From positions 1 through 17,276 of the forward strand of contig CAYHBW010000019.1 in NCBI GenBank assembly GCA_964355085.1: a stretch of 17,276 nucleotides of DNA, in the 5' to 3' direction. A program made the translations under genes and the position numbers. The notes under the pieces were generated by a model, which worked only from the letters and a program-made list of their open reading frames with translations, did no database searches and had not been told where the DNA came from. Positions 1 to 7,276 of the stretch are shown in pieces; the first letter of the stretch is position 1, and every line of letters begins with the position of its first letter. This DNA is from REEB48 sp964355085. Its GTDB lineage: Bacteria; Patescibacteriota; Minisyncoccia; UBA6257; 02-FULL-45-10c.

Positions 1-225
1 GTTCACGGTGAAGTGATCGCTCGCGAAGAACTTGCCGGTTGCGGGGATCTTGACGTTGGTGACGGGAGACAGGAGGTCGGAAATGCGAGCCCAGGGATTC
101 TCCTTGCGGAGGAACCGCTTGAAAGCGCATAGCCAATCCTGTCCGTCGCTGCCCAAGAGCTTCGTGAAGAAGTCCGTGAGCGGTCCGAGAACATCCCGGA
201 GCGTCATCTGATGAGTGTCATTCAT
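1..225 (-). CDS. Hypothetical protein, C-terminus cut by window edge
   Basis: An open frame starts at the ATG at 225-223 and runs 75 codons without a stop to base 1, so only the N-terminal part is visible. The translation begins MNDTHQMTLRDVLGPLTDFF and continues with FKRFLRKENPW. An AGGAG ribosome binding site lies 9 bases before the ATG; an in-frame ATG 12 bases further upstream abuts that site and is unlikely to be used. A promoter (TTGACA, 18 bp, TATTAT) and a roughly 90-base leader with two hairpins precede it. No family is recognised; short proteins of this style are, as far as I recall, frequent in Parcubacteria genomes. The overlapping frame at 3-194 on the same strand is Ser/Arg-rich shadow. 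Codon use is GC-richer than the following intergenic sequence and resembles the unit at the right end of the window. Confidence 0.7.
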   Translation of the reverse strand, partial: MNDTHQMTLRDVLGPLTDFFTKLLGSDGQDWLCAFKRFLRKENPWARISDLLSPVTNVKIPATGKFFASDHFTVN

Positions 226-317
226 GACAGTCATCTCCTGCCCGCGCAAGCGGGCTGATTCAAGGTGCGAACATCGGGATCTCGTCGCCGAGTCTAACTC
301 GGTTGCAACCCTCGATT
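226..317 (-). promoter_or_regulatory. Structured 5' leader of the gene at 1-225
   Basis: The transcript expected from the promoter at 324-353 would contain two perfect small hairpins: CCGAGT with ACTCGG around a 3-base loop (288-302), and CCCGC with GCGGG around a 4-base loop (241-254). The second ends directly beside the AGGAG ribosome binding site (235-239), so it could affect start-site access or simply protect the 5' end. Function is inference. Confidence 0.4.
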
Positions 318-323
318 GGAATT

Positions 324-353
324 ATAATAGCATACTTTATGCAATTTTGTCAA
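324..353 (-). promoter_or_regulatory. Sigma-70-type promoter for the gene at 1-225
   Basis: On the minus strand a perfect -35 TTGACA (353-348), an 18-base spacer and a -10 TATTAT (329-324) preceded by TGC (extended -10). The sequence TATGCTAT around the -10 recurs in the promoters near 13347 and 17188. Confidence 0.65.
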
Positions 354-458
354 ACCAACCGCAATGTTTCAATATCTTGGAAAAAATACCACCTCCAAAA
401 ATTAAACCTATATAGAATTGTGCCCGAAACCGGAACATTTATATGCAAACATAAACCC

Positions 459-480
459 TTGGTCTCTTATAAGAGACCAA
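459..480. promoter_or_regulatory. 22-bp perfect palindrome, candidate operator
   Basis: Half-site TTGGTCTCTTA followed directly by its exact reverse complement. The same core occurs at 548-565 and 1030-1057, bracketing the TrpR-like gene at 575-985. There is no adjacent T-run, so a terminator is unlikely. Binding by that regulator is inference. Confidence 0.6.
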
Positions 481-547
481 ACGAATATACCCTATATCTA
501 CTACCCGCAATCATTAATCAGATCATCCGCTTGGATAACCGTGGCTC

Positions 548-565
548 GGTCTCCTATAAGAGACG
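548..565. promoter_or_regulatory. Imperfect palindrome, second candidate operator
   Basis: GGTCTCCTATAAGAGACG matches the core of the palindromes at 459-480 and 1030-1057 with two changed bases, and lies 10 bp beyond the stop codon of the TrpR-like gene. Its centre is 87 bp from that of the 459-480 site. Confidence 0.5.
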
Positions 566-574
566 CACGCGCCT

Positions 575-985
575 TCATTCAAGATCTGGGAATAGATCAA
601 ATATGCCGATTGCCCCCTTATAACGGCGGATCCTCCTGAATTTTTTCCTTGGCTTTGCCGGTAAAAGACTTGATTCGGAATATTTTCTTTTTCGATTCGG
701 GTTATGCCTGTAATTTCTTCCGCTTAATATATCTCTGACACCGCTGATGGTATTTCCGGAAACCCTCAATTTCTTCTTGATATCCCTGTATTTCGTGTTT
801 TTCTTGAGCAGATCGATGATGACAAGACGCCTGATTAAAATGGCGATCTCGCTGTCAGTCAAAAATTTATTCAAAAAATCATTGAACTGCCCCTGTGAAT
901 TTATTTTCTTAAATTCAACAAAAAAATCTTCCAACGCATTCTTTTCAAGAAATTTGGCGAGTTTCCTATCGGATATTTTAGACAT
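575..985 (-). CDS. TrpR/YerC-family HTH transcriptional regulator
   Basis: 136 residues. The first ~95 follow the Trp-repressor/YerC layout: an N-terminal helical part, FLTDSEIAILIRRLVIIDLL (about residues 42-61), then a helix-turn-helix around YRDIKKKLRVSGNTISGVRD. Known members of this superfamily bind palindromic operators as intertwined all-helical dimers. A C-terminal tail rich in Arg and Lys (about 93-125) exceeds the usual ~100-residue length and may add nonspecific DNA contact. No tryptophan genes are in the window, so no co-repressor can be named. No Shine-Dalgarno precedes the ATG; TATAAT (1005-1000) and TTATAA (994-989) lie just upstream, suggesting a very short or absent leader. 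Three related palindromes bracket the gene, one between it and glyS, which suggests autoregulation (inference). Confidence 0.82.
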   Translation of the reverse strand: MSKISDRKLAKFLEKNALEDFFVEFKKINSQGQFNDFLNKFLTDSEIAILIRRLVIIDLLKKNTKYRDIKKKLRVSGNTISGVRDILSGRNYRHNPNRKRKYSESSLLPAKPRKKFRRIRRYKGAIGIFDLFPDLE

Positions 986-1029
986 ATTTTATAATCGTAA
1001 TTATAAATTTTCTTACAATTCTTCGTACG

Positions 1030-1057
1030 CGCGTGGTCTCTTATAAGAGACCACGCG
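1030..1057. promoter_or_regulatory. 28-bp perfect palindrome upstream of TrpR-like gene
   Basis: CGCGTGGTCTCTTA (1030-1043) is followed without a spacer by its exact reverse complement (1044-1057). It contains the same GGTCTCTTA core as the sites at 459-480 and 548-565 and lies 45 bp upstream of the regulator's ATG, where an autoregulatory operator is expected. A glyS terminator is less likely: on the minus strand the T-run precedes the palindrome instead of following it. Confidence 0.65.
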
Positions 1058-1079
1058 TTTAAAAAATTCTCCCGTTAAA

Positions 1080-2387
1080 TCAGGAAAGTTTTTCGGATAG
1101 ATACTGCTTCAAATCGCTCAACTTTATCCTTTCCTGTTTCATGGTATCGCGGTCGCGGACAGTCACCGCGTTATCTTCCAATGAATCAAAATCCACGGTC
1201 ACGCAGAACGGGGTTCCGATTTCATCCTGCCGGCGATAGCGCTTGCCTATGCTCTGGGTTTCGTCATATTCGCAGATGAAGTCTTTGGCCAGATCCTTAT
1301 ATATTTCCTTCGCCTTATCCGAAAGATTTTCTTTTTTGGAAAGAGGCAGAACCGCCACCTTCACCGGCGCAAGCCACTTCGGAAAACGAAGCACCGCGCG
1401 CACCTCCTCATCGCCCTCGACTTTCTCCTCATCGTAAGCTTCCAAGAGCGAAACCAGTACGGATCTGTCCACTCCCCAGGTCGGCTCGATTATATGCGGC
1501 AAAAACTTCTCGCCGGTTTCCGGATCAGTATAACGCAAATCTTCTTTGCTGTTTTCAGAATGATTCTTCAGATCGAAATCCGTGCGATACGCAAGGCCAT
1601 ACAATTCTTTTTTTCCGAACGGAAAATCGTATTCAATATCAACCGTCCGCTTGGAATAATGCGCCCTCTCGCCGTCAGGAATATCAACTTCATGCCATTT
1701 TTTGACGCCGAGATCTTTCAGCCAATTACGCATCGCATCCAGCCAGTGGTCGAAATATTTTTCCCAATCTTCCCCTTTTATGAAATACTCGATTTCCATC
1801 TGCTCGAATTCGCGCGTGCGGAAAATGAAATTTCCCGGAGTGATTTCATTCCGGAATGCTTTCCCGATCTGGGCGATGCCGAACGGCAGGCGCTTGCGGG
1901 TCGTTTCCATCACGCTTTTGAAATCCACGAACATACCCTGCGCGGTTTCCGGCCGGAAATAAGCGGTATTCGCCTGCTCTTCAGACGGACCAATGAAAGT
2001 TTTGAACATCAGATTGAACTGCCTTGATTCAGTGAGTTCGCCCCCGCAATTCGGACATTTTTTTCCTTCAATCTGATCGGCGCGGAAACGGTTATGGCAT
2101 TTTTTGCATTCAACAAGAGGATCGCTGAAATTGGAAATATGACCGCTCGCTTCCCAGACCTTGGGGTTCATTATCAATGCGGAATCAATTCCGACTACAT
2201 CCGGACGCTGATGAACAAATCTCTTCCACCACTCCTGCTTGATATTATTTTTCAGTTCAACTCCGAGCGGGCCGTAATCCCAGGAATTCGCCATTCCACC
2301 GTAAATTTCCGATCCCGGGAAAATAAAACCCCTTCTCTTACAAAGACTGATTACCTTCTCCATTAAATTTTCTGTATTTTTTTGCAT
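1080..2387 (-). CDS. glyS: Glycyl-tRNA synthetase (class II, homodimer type)
   Basis: Charges tRNA-Gly with glycine in the cytosol. The protein has the single-chain alpha2 form seen in many Gram-positives, archaea and eukaryotes, not the alpha/beta tetramer: N-terminal KRRGFIFPGSEIYGG and WDYGPLG, an inserted four-Cys zinc site (C100, C103, C117, C120 counted from the ATG at 2405), motif 2 FRNEITP...RTREFEQME, motif 3 HIIEPTWGVDRSVL, and a C-terminal anticodon-binding domain (KVAVLPL...EIGTPFCVTVD). Length of about 435-441 residues is normal for the family. The frame could start at 2405, but that ATG is the terminal ATGAC of a palindromic repeat, so ATG 2387 is preferred; neither has a clear Shine-Dalgarno, and ATG 2363 is also possible. 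A likely promoter lies at 2460-2488. The cognate tRNA-Gly(UCC) is at 14981. Confidence 0.96.
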   Translation of the reverse strand: MQKNTENLMEKVISLCKRRGFIFPGSEIYGGMANSWDYGPLGVELKNNIKQEWWKRFVHQRPDVVGIDSALIMNPKVWEASGHISNFSDPLVECKKCHNRFRADQIEGKKCPNCGGELTESRQFNLMFKTFIGPSEEQANTAYFRPETAQGMFVDFKSVMETTRKRLPFGIAQIGKAFRNEITPGNFIFRTREFEQMEIEYFIKGEDWEKYFDHWLDAMRNWLKDLGVKKWHEVDIPDGERAHYSKRTVDIEYDFPFGKKELYGLAYRTDFDLKNHSENSKEDLRYTDPETGEKFLPHIIEPTWGVDRSVLVSLLEAYDEEKVEGDEEVRAVLRFPKWLAPVKVAVLPLSKKENLSDKAKEIYKDLAKDFICEYDETQSIGKRYRRQDEIGTPFCVTVDFDSLEDNAVTVRDRDTMKQERIKLSDLKQYLSEKLS

Positions 2388-2399
2388 GTTGTATTTTTT

Positions 2400-2460
2400 T
2401 GTCATTCCGCACTTGATGCGGAATCCAGATCTGGATCCCGGCTCGTGGGCCGGGATGACA
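2400..2460. repeat. Palindromic intergenic repeat (REP/MITE-like)
   Basis: Nested symmetry: outer TGTCAT/ATGACA ends, two hairpins (TCCGC with GCGGA; CCCGGC with GCCGGG) and a central CCAGATCTGG palindrome. Elements of the form GTCATTCCGC...GGGATGACA are, from memory, dispersed repeats in many bacterial genomes. Here it forms the 5' leader of glyS and its end supplies the most upstream possible start codon. Confidence 0.65.
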
Positions 2461-2488
2461 TCCTAAGAATGTCACTTTCAACTTTCAA
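2460..2488 (-). promoter_or_regulatory. Probable glyS promoter
   Basis: Minus-strand -35 TTGAAA (2488-2483), 17-base spacer, -10 TAGGAT (2465-2460). Transcription would start about 2453, inside the palindromic repeat, giving glyS a hairpin-rich leader. Confidence 0.45.
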
Positions 2489-2492
2489 CTAC

Positions 2493-4205
2493 TTAGGGCT
2501 GCACCACCCCGCTTTGCGGAGTAACTGTGCCATCATCCTGGAGCGCGGTGCTGATCCCGTCATCACTGTTGGTTAGTTCCTGTCCGGAAAGGGAATCTGT
2601 CGCCCTGATTGTAGTCGCGTTGATTATCGGCATGAACATTCCTACCTGCGTAGCTAATGGAATCGCCTCAACCTGGAACACCGCTTCTATCGGACTGCCG
2701 ACTACGCCCTGATTCGCCTGCAATTTATCAACCTGCCAGAAAACCTCGTTTGTCTCCTGATTGTACTTCGGAAGCGAACCGCTGTTGCTGCGGGCTTCCC
2801 CTATCATCCTGACATTATTACCCAATATACCCCGGACTTCAATATTGGAAACATCAGCGGCAAAACTCTTCAAAAGCCAATGGACGGTGAACTGGGTCGG
2901 CTGGCCGGCTTTCGGAGGAAAAACACCCTGATTGAGAAAGCCGGAATCGGCGTCCCGGAAAAAAGACTTCGCGTCGACTTCCACCTTGCCGGCGACTTTC
3001 GTCTCCAATCTGGATTTGCTCAAAAAATACGCGCCGGTTATCTGCGACTGCGTGGAAGAATTTATTTCCGCATTCACAACCAGGGAATAATTCTTGTCGC
3101 TGAATCTCCTAATCGGAAAAGAATCCTTCAATTTGACCTTGAAAGTCACCACTCCGGCGCTTCCCGGATAAAGCGAAACCAGCGGAAAAGAATTCTCCGG
3201 ATTCCAGATCAGGGTATTGTCGCCCTGCCGGGAAACGCCCGGGGATTCGATCGTGGACAGATCGTACATCTCGCCGGCCAGCTTGGCCTTGATGACCACG
3301 TCATTCAAAGAAATGTCGGTCTCATTTATGTAGCTCAAAGTGTAATTGAGGACGTCTCCCGCCTTGGCGATATGATCCTGCCCTTCATTAAGATTTATCG
3401 AAAGGGAAAGCGGCGATGCGGCGATGGAGGCCCTGAATGAACCTGCGCTGACCGGATAATTTTCTCCGGCCGCGCGCTGGGATATCTGCGTCCGGAATTC
3501 ATAATTGTCGTTCTCCCCTCCGGTCAGACTTCCTTTGACGGTTATCTTGCCTTCGGAATTTTTCCGGAGATCGCCAAGACGCCAGACGTTATTTTCCGCA
3601 TCCGGCTTCAGGGAAGCGGAATTATAGGTGAAAGTCGGCGGATATTCTATCCGCATTTCCAGATCGCTGAAATCGATTACGGAAATATTTTCATAGGAAA
3701 CCGCCAGTTCGAATTCCTCTCCGCTGGTGACTTTTTCCGGGCCGGACATGCCGATCTCGATCCCGGAAGATTTCACAAGTGTTTCTCCGGATGCCGACTT
3801 CTCGAATCTTGCTCCGAGCTTTGCCGGCGCGTAATTAATTGTCACTTTGAAGGACTTATTCGTCTGCTCCGGAGCGATGACTACGATCTTAAAAGATTCC
3901 TGGACCAGACTTCCGTTTCCGATATTCCCAAGAGAGCGGTTCTCGATGGTTTTGGTGACCGGACTTCCGAAAAAAGCCGCGCCGGACGGAAGCGTTATGG
4001 CGAAACGGGCGTCATTGAGCGTCGCTCCGGAATTATTACTGAAATTTACTTTGACATCGAAAGGAACTCCACTCATCACATCCTCCGGAATATCCAAATT
4101 CAGATCCAGGCCTCTGGTCGTCTCAAGACGCCAGATATAAAAACCGCTCACGGAGGAAATTCCGAGCAGGATGACAACCGCCCATTTTGTGAATTTTGAA
4201 TGCAT
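2493..4205 (-). CDS. Membrane-anchored surface protein with DUF11/CARDB-like repeats
   Basis: 570 residues. The N-terminus has a positively charged start and one hydrophobic segment (about residues 7-24) without an obvious signal-peptidase site, so it probably anchors the protein with the rest outside. The body consists of repeated beta-rich segments with phrases such as MSGVPFDVKVNFSNNSGATL, TSGEEFELAVSYENISVIDF and KAGDVLNYTLSYINETDISL. This pattern (entry into a fold, conserved YxN, then hydrophobic strand pairs) is typical of DUF11/CARDB immunoglobulin-like domains in extracellular proteins; I count about four. No sortase motif or C-terminal membrane helix is visible. Large proteins of this type are common in CPR genomes and are thought to act in surface layers, adhesion or pilus-related structures (inference). 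The start lacks a Shine-Dalgarno and abuts the inverted-repeat element at 4207-4351. Confidence 0.75.
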   Translation of the reverse strand: MHSKFTKWAVVILLGISSVSGFYIWRLETTRGLDLNLDIPEDVMSGVPFDVKVNFSNNSGATLNDARFAITLPSGAAFFGSPVTKTIENRSLGNIGNGSLVQESFKIVVIAPEQTNKSFKVTINYAPAKLGARFEKSASGETLVKSSGIEIGMSGPEKVTSGEEFELAVSYENISVIDFSDLEMRIEYPPTFTYNSASLKPDAENNVWRLGDLRKNSEGKITVKGSLTGGENDNYEFRTQISQRAAGENYPVSAGSFRASIAASPLSLSINLNEGQDHIAKAGDVLNYTLSYINETDISLNDVVIKAKLAGEMYDLSTIESPGVSRQGDNTLIWNPENSFPLVSLYPGSAGVVTFKVKLKDSFPIRRFSDKNYSLVVNAEINSSTQSQITGAYFLSKSRLETKVAGKVEVDAKSFFRDADSGFLNQGVFPPKAGQPTQFTVHWLLKSFAADVSNIEVRGILGNNVRMIGEARSNSGSLPKYNQETNEVFWQVDKLQANQGVVGSPIEAVFQVEAIPLATQVGMFMPIINATTIRATDSLSGQELTNSDDGISTALQDDGTVTPQSGVVQP

Positions 4206-4206
4206 G

Positions 4207-4351
4207 CCAGGTAGTGAGTCCGCGATGCTTATCCGCGGAATTTAACTTTGTTATTAATTATGTATTTAGTATTACAGTTACTTTCCTTTATTGATACCAG
4301 ATGAATTGATGCGGCTAAGGATTAAATTCCAATCGCGGATCTGCTACCTGG
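4207..4351. repeat. Inverted-repeat-bounded element (MITE-like)
   Basis: CCAGGTAG...CCGCGAT at 4207-4226 is matched on the other strand at 4332-4351 (16 of 20 bases), and a second inverted block GGAATTTAA/TTAAATTCC follows just inside (4236-4244 and 4322-4330). The AT-rich 145-bp interior has no gene. It fills the space between the recO stop and the surface-protein ATG. No target-site duplication could be confirmed. Confidence 0.5.
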
Positions 4352-4358
4352 TATGATC

Positions 4359-4928
4359 TTAAATCGCCAATTTTACGAAATCCGCCCCGTATCGATCGGC
4401 GTTGAAAGTGCAGGCGGTGCAGATGAAAAAATTTTCTCCGGGAGAGAAATATTCCGGCTGGGTCCGGTCGCAGATCTCGCACCTGGCGAACCGGGAATTG
4501 AATCCCAAAGTATGGAGCGCCTGATGAAGACTGACTCGGCTCGTGCCGGATCGTATGGCCTCCAGGAAATCCCACAGTTCTCCATCCGGAACACCGGAAG
4601 GAATACTTCTGGAAATCAGGCCGAAAACCCTTATGGCATTAGCCAGGTCCTGCGGATCGCCTTTTATAATCCTGGCCTGTCCATGGCTTAAAGCATCGAC
4701 GAGCTGGAATCCTTGGCCGCTGAAACCATCACCCCTGGATACCAACCGGGCGGTGACAAGATTCATCGGCTCGAGATGAGCCGACAATTTGGAAAGGATT
4801 TTCCTGCTGCTGACGGTTTTGGCGATGATCTTTCCGATATCTTTGGTATATAGATGAATCCGTCCGTCCTGCTCGCGGAAATCTTCCTTATCGAGAACGA
4901 TGGCATCAGTGATTACCTCTGTGAGCAT
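4359..4928 (-). CDS. recO: DNA repair protein RecO (short form)
   Basis: RecO anneals single strands and, with RecR, loads RecA onto SSB-coated DNA in recombinational repair. The sequence shows the N-terminal OB-fold region (TDAIVLDKEDFREQDGRIHL, then GKIIAKTVSSRK and a hydrophobic strand near residue 58), a helical middle, and a four-Cys zinc site CEIC...CTAC (C150, C153, C170, C173) as in many bacterial RecO proteins. At 189 residues it is shorter than E. coli (242) or B. subtilis RecO, as expected for a reduced genome. A TATAAT (4940-4935) sits only 6 bases before the ATG with no Shine-Dalgarno, so the mRNA is probably leaderless. It appears to be transcribed alone. Confidence 0.88.
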   Translation of the reverse strand: MLTEVITDAIVLDKEDFREQDGRIHLYTKDIGKIIAKTVSSRKILSKLSAHLEPMNLVTARLVSRGDGFSGQGFQLVDALSHGQARIIKGDPQDLANAIRVFGLISRSIPSGVPDGELWDFLEAIRSGTSRVSLHQALHTLGFNSRFARCEICDRTQPEYFSPGENFFICTACTFNADRYGADFVKLAI

Positions 4929-4934
4929 ATCAAA

Positions 4935-4963
4935 ATTATACTTCAGCCGGAGCTAAAGATAAA
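4935..4963 (-). promoter_or_regulatory. recO promoter, leaderless arrangement
   Basis: Minus-strand -10 TATAAT (4940-4935) with a weak -35 TTTATC 17 bases upstream (4963-4958). The expected start of transcription falls at or next to the recO ATG (4928). Confidence 0.5.
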
Positions 4964-4976
4964 AGAAAATTGTGAA

Positions 4977-5006
4977 TAAAAAAAATCCGCATCGGACAAT
5001 GCGGAT
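4977..5006 (-). terminator. Intrinsic terminator of the secreted-protein gene
   Basis: Stem ATCCGCAT (4985-4992) with ATGCGGAT (4999-5006), loop of 6, followed on the minus strand by a run of T. It lies 15 bp past the TGA of the gene at 5021. Confidence 0.8.
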
Positions 5007-5020
5007 GCGGAATCAGGATA

Positions 5021-5572
5021 TCACTTCCTGGACTTAGGCGGAGAACTGTTCTCGATGACCAGCTTCATCACCACGCCGGCTTCATTGTTCAGGGTCAGGA
5101 TCACCTTGGAAAGCTTCCCATCCCTGACTATCGCCGCCGGATCATCAAGATTTATGGACAAACGGCTGTCCAGAGGAGCGCTCCACCATTTGCCGTTCAG
5201 CATGAACTGCCAACCGACGAAAACCCCTCCGGTTTCCCCGCGCACATACATGGTGCGGATGGCCGGACTGCCGAGGATTTCGTATTCCGAAATGGCCGTC
5301 TTCGGATCCTCCTCCGAATCCATGAAGAATTCGGAAGATCCGATACGGACTTTGTATATTCCCGGCCCGAGAACATAGGCATTGTTCTCGACTGGAATCG
5401 CGACTTCGACGACGAACATCTCCTTTTCTTTAATGACCCACGGGGCCGATCTGTAATCCGGCCAGACGACCTGATTGGTCGTGGCAGCGGACATCAGCTC
5501 CGGCTCCGCATAGACGGGACGGACGGCCGCAAAAGACATCGTTACGAAGGCAAGAATCGCCAGCTTCTTCAT
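5021..5572 (-). CDS. Secreted protein of unknown function
   Basis: 183 residues. The N-terminus is a classic Sec signal peptide: MKK, a hydrophobic core LAILAFVTMSFAAV and a probable cleavage after VYA (residue 22). The mature part is predicted beta-rich (VVEVAIPVENNAYVLGPGIY, RLSINLDDPAAIVRDGKLSKV) with several Trp residues and no Cys; no catalytic motif is seen. The AGGAG(A) ribosome binding site lies about 7 bases before the ATG, the promoter is TTGCAT-18-TATACT (5641-5612), and a terminator follows, so it is a complete single-gene unit. It ends in TGA, which shows that TGA is a stop codon here. It could be a periplasmic or cell-surface factor; no function is proposed. Confidence 0.8.
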   Translation of the reverse strand: MKKLAILAFVTMSFAAVRPVYAEPELMSAATTNQVVWPDYRSAPWVIKEKEMFVVEVAIPVENNAYVLGPGIYKVRIGSSEFFMDSEEDPKTAISEYEILGSPAIRTMYVRGETGGVFVGWQFMLNGKWWSAPLDSRLSINLDDPAAIVRDGKLSKVILTLNNEAGVVMKLVIENSSPPKSRK

Positions 5573-5611
5573 GGAAAGTCTCCTTTTTTTATTGAATAAA
5601 GATCCTCAAAC

Positions 5612-5641
5612 AGTATAAAGTTTTTCTTTTTAAAAATGCAA
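5612..5641 (-). promoter_or_regulatory. Promoter of the secreted-protein gene
   Basis: Minus-strand -35 TTGCAT (5641-5636), 18-base AT-rich spacer, -10 TATACT (5617-5612), about 40 bases upstream of the start codon at 5572. Confidence 0.6.
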
Positions 5642-5700
5642 TAGCTGAATAAATCATCCGAAAAATTATTCTTCGCGCGGCGATCTGCCGATATCAATGA

Positions 5701-6474
5701 TTATCTGCGTAAAAATCCCCTGACTATCAAAGAAAATACGAACAAGGCGGTCCCGGTCAGGATGAAGATCGGTCCCGGCGGATAGCCGAAAACATTTGAT
5801 ACATAAACGCCGGATACCGCCTGGAGCGCTCCGAAAAATACGCTTAAACACATGAAGCCGTGCAAGCTGCGCGCGAGATTTTTGGCGGTTGCGGCCGGAA
5901 TGATTATCAAAGCGCCCATGAGAAGCGCGCCGATGAATTTTATTCCAAGCGCCACTCCGAGGGCGAAAAGCAGAAGATAGACGAATTCGATCGTCTTTGA
6001 TTTCACGCCGATTGAACTCGCCAATTCCTGGGAAACCATATGTAATGCCAATTTCTTATGGATGAAAATAAGAACCGCCATCAGCAAGACGGAAAGCCCC
6101 ACGGAAAGCCAGACATCATTCGCGGTCAAAGTTGAAATATCTCCGAAAAGGGCTTCCAATAATTCCAATTCCGGAATCAACAACGCTCCGAGAGCCAATG
6201 AGGCGGTGAAAAAAACTCCGACCAGCGTATCGATGGAGAGACTGCTGTAATATTCCAGAAGCCAGATTCCAACGCTGGAAACGAACAGCTGGGCGAGCGC
6301 CCCGAGAAACGGATCGATTTTGAAAAATATCGCAAGCGCGATTCCCGGCAAAGCCACATGGGAAAGCGCATCTCCGACAAGCGACATCCTCTTGAGGATC
6401 GCAAATACTCCGAGCAGGCTGGCCGCCGCTGAAATGAATATTCCGACGAGCAATTGATACGTGATTAATTCCAT
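5701..6474 (-). CDS. znuB: ABC-3 family metal importer permease (ZnuB/MntB-like)
   Basis: 257 residues, almost entirely hydrophobic with about seven to eight membrane spans. The family signature MSLVGDALSHVALPGIALA (about residues 30-48) and the later GIKFIGALLMGALIIIPAATA match the ABC-3 permeases that import zinc or manganese with a ZnuC-type ATPase. It lies 52 bp downstream of that ATPase gene on the same strand, so both are probably one operon. The metal cannot be decided from the permease; zinc is favoured only by similarity of style. No substrate-binding lipoprotein (ZnuA) is adjacent, which is unusual for the family; it may be elsewhere. No clear terminator follows the stop at 5701. 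Confidence 0.88.
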   Translation of the reverse strand: MELITYQLLVGIFISAAASLLGVFAILKRMSLVGDALSHVALPGIALAIFFKIDPFLGALAQLFVSSVGIWLLEYYSSLSIDTLVGVFFTASLALGALLIPELELLEALFGDISTLTANDVWLSVGLSVLLMAVLIFIHKKLALHMVSQELASSIGVKSKTIEFVYLLLFALGVALGIKFIGALLMGALIIIPAATAKNLARSLHGFMCLSVFFGALQAVSGVYVSNVFGYPPGPIFILTGTALFVFSLIVRGFLRR

Positions 6475-6526
6475 AGTTTTGATTGTTTGCGTTATGCGTT
6501 ATCTGTTGATTGTTAGCGCTAGCGCT

Positions 6527-7246
6527 CTAGTGCTGATGCTCTTCCAAGTGATGATAGAAAGCGTGCTCGCCTCCGTAAAGTTTCTGCATCTGTTCCGGAT
6601 TCAGGACTTCCTGCGGAACGCCGAAACAGATTTTTGCGCGATTGAGGCAGAGGACTTTTTCCGCGTACTTATAGACTATGTTCAAATCGTGCGAAATGAG
6701 GATGATGGTCAGATTATATTTATCCTGCAGATGATGAAGAAGCTGATAGATGGACTCCTGCCCGCGGATATCGATATCCGCAGTCGGTTCGTCGAACAGA
6801 AGAACTTCCGGCTTTCCGAGCAGAGCCCAGGCGATCAGGACGCGCTGGCGCTGACCGACGGAAATTTCTCCGAATCCCAGATCGAGCATCCTCTCCGGCA
6901 GAACCACCGCCTCAAGCGCTTCTTTGGCTTTTGCGCGGGAAAAATTCTCCGATCCGCGCAATCGGAGGAATTCCAGCACCGTCAGCGGAATGTCGTTTTC
7001 GATTTCCATTCTCTGCGGAACATAACCGATGCGCACGCCTTTTTTCCAGGCGACTTCCCCTTTGAAATCCTGCATGCCGAGAAGAGCCCTGAAAAGCGTC
7101 GTCTTTCCCGCCCCGTTCGGACCGATCACCGCCAGAACATCGCCTCGGAAAACCTCAAAACCGACATCGTCAAGGATGCGGTTCTTGCCCGCCATTACAG
7201 TCAGCTTCCTGACCGCCAGCATTATCTCTTTATTCTGATTATCCAT
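6527..7246 (-). CDS. znuC: ABC metal importer ATP-binding protein (ZnuC/MntA-like)
   Basis: 239 residues with a full nucleotide-binding domain: Walker A GPNGAGKT (42-49), Q-loop YVPQ (Q78), signature ISVGQ (128-132, a variant of LSGGQ), Walker B VLLFDEP (148-154), D-loop and H-loop ISHD (H186). It powers the ABC-3 permease encoded just downstream. The C-terminus is His-rich (EHAFYHHLEEHQH), a feature also seen in some zinc importer ATPases and compatible with metal sensing or binding (inference). AGGT lies near the ATG as a weak ribosome binding site. The gene diverges from dedA across a 53-bp AT-rich intergenic region that contains a Zur-like half-palindrome. Confidence 0.92.
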   Translation of the reverse strand: MDNQNKEIMLAVRKLTVMAGKNRILDDVGFEVFRGDVLAVIGPNGAGKTTLFRALLGMQDFKGEVAWKKGVRIGYVPQRMEIENDIPLTVLEFLRLRGSENFSRAKAKEALEAVVLPERMLDLGFGEISVGQRQRVLIAWALLGKPEVLLFDEPTADIDIRGQESIYQLLHHLQDKYNLTIILISHDLNIVYKYAEKVLCLNRAKICFGVPQEVLNPEQMQKLYGGEHAFYHHLEEHQH

Positions 7247-7255
7247 GGAACATTA

Positions 7256-7276
7256 CCTGTTATAATATATAATATC
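7256..7276. promoter_or_regulatory. AT-rich divergent promoter region with Zur-like motif
   Basis: CTGTTATAATATATAATAT holds overlapping -10-like boxes (7261-7266, 7268-7273) and resembles the TGTTATAATATAACA core of known Zur operators, but the right half is not conserved. No good -35 is visible for either gene. Zinc control would suit the importer, yet the match may be chance in AT-rich DNA. Confidence 0.3.

Larger units (their letters stand above)
354..574. other. AT-rich intergenic stretch
   Basis: Apart from the two palindromes at 459-480 and 548-565 I see no gene here. Overlapping plus-strand frames (303-623, 418-639) have no ribosome binding site, no recognisable protein character and run into the opposite-strand regulator gene. 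Confidence 0.6.

Noticed and set aside
303..639. Plus-strand frames of 106 and 73 codons
   Set aside because: No ribosome binding site, and they run through the palindromes into the opposite-strand regulator.
1030..1057. glyS intrinsic terminator
   Set aside because: On the minus strand no T-run follows the palindrome, and the same core occurs at two further places around the regulator gene.
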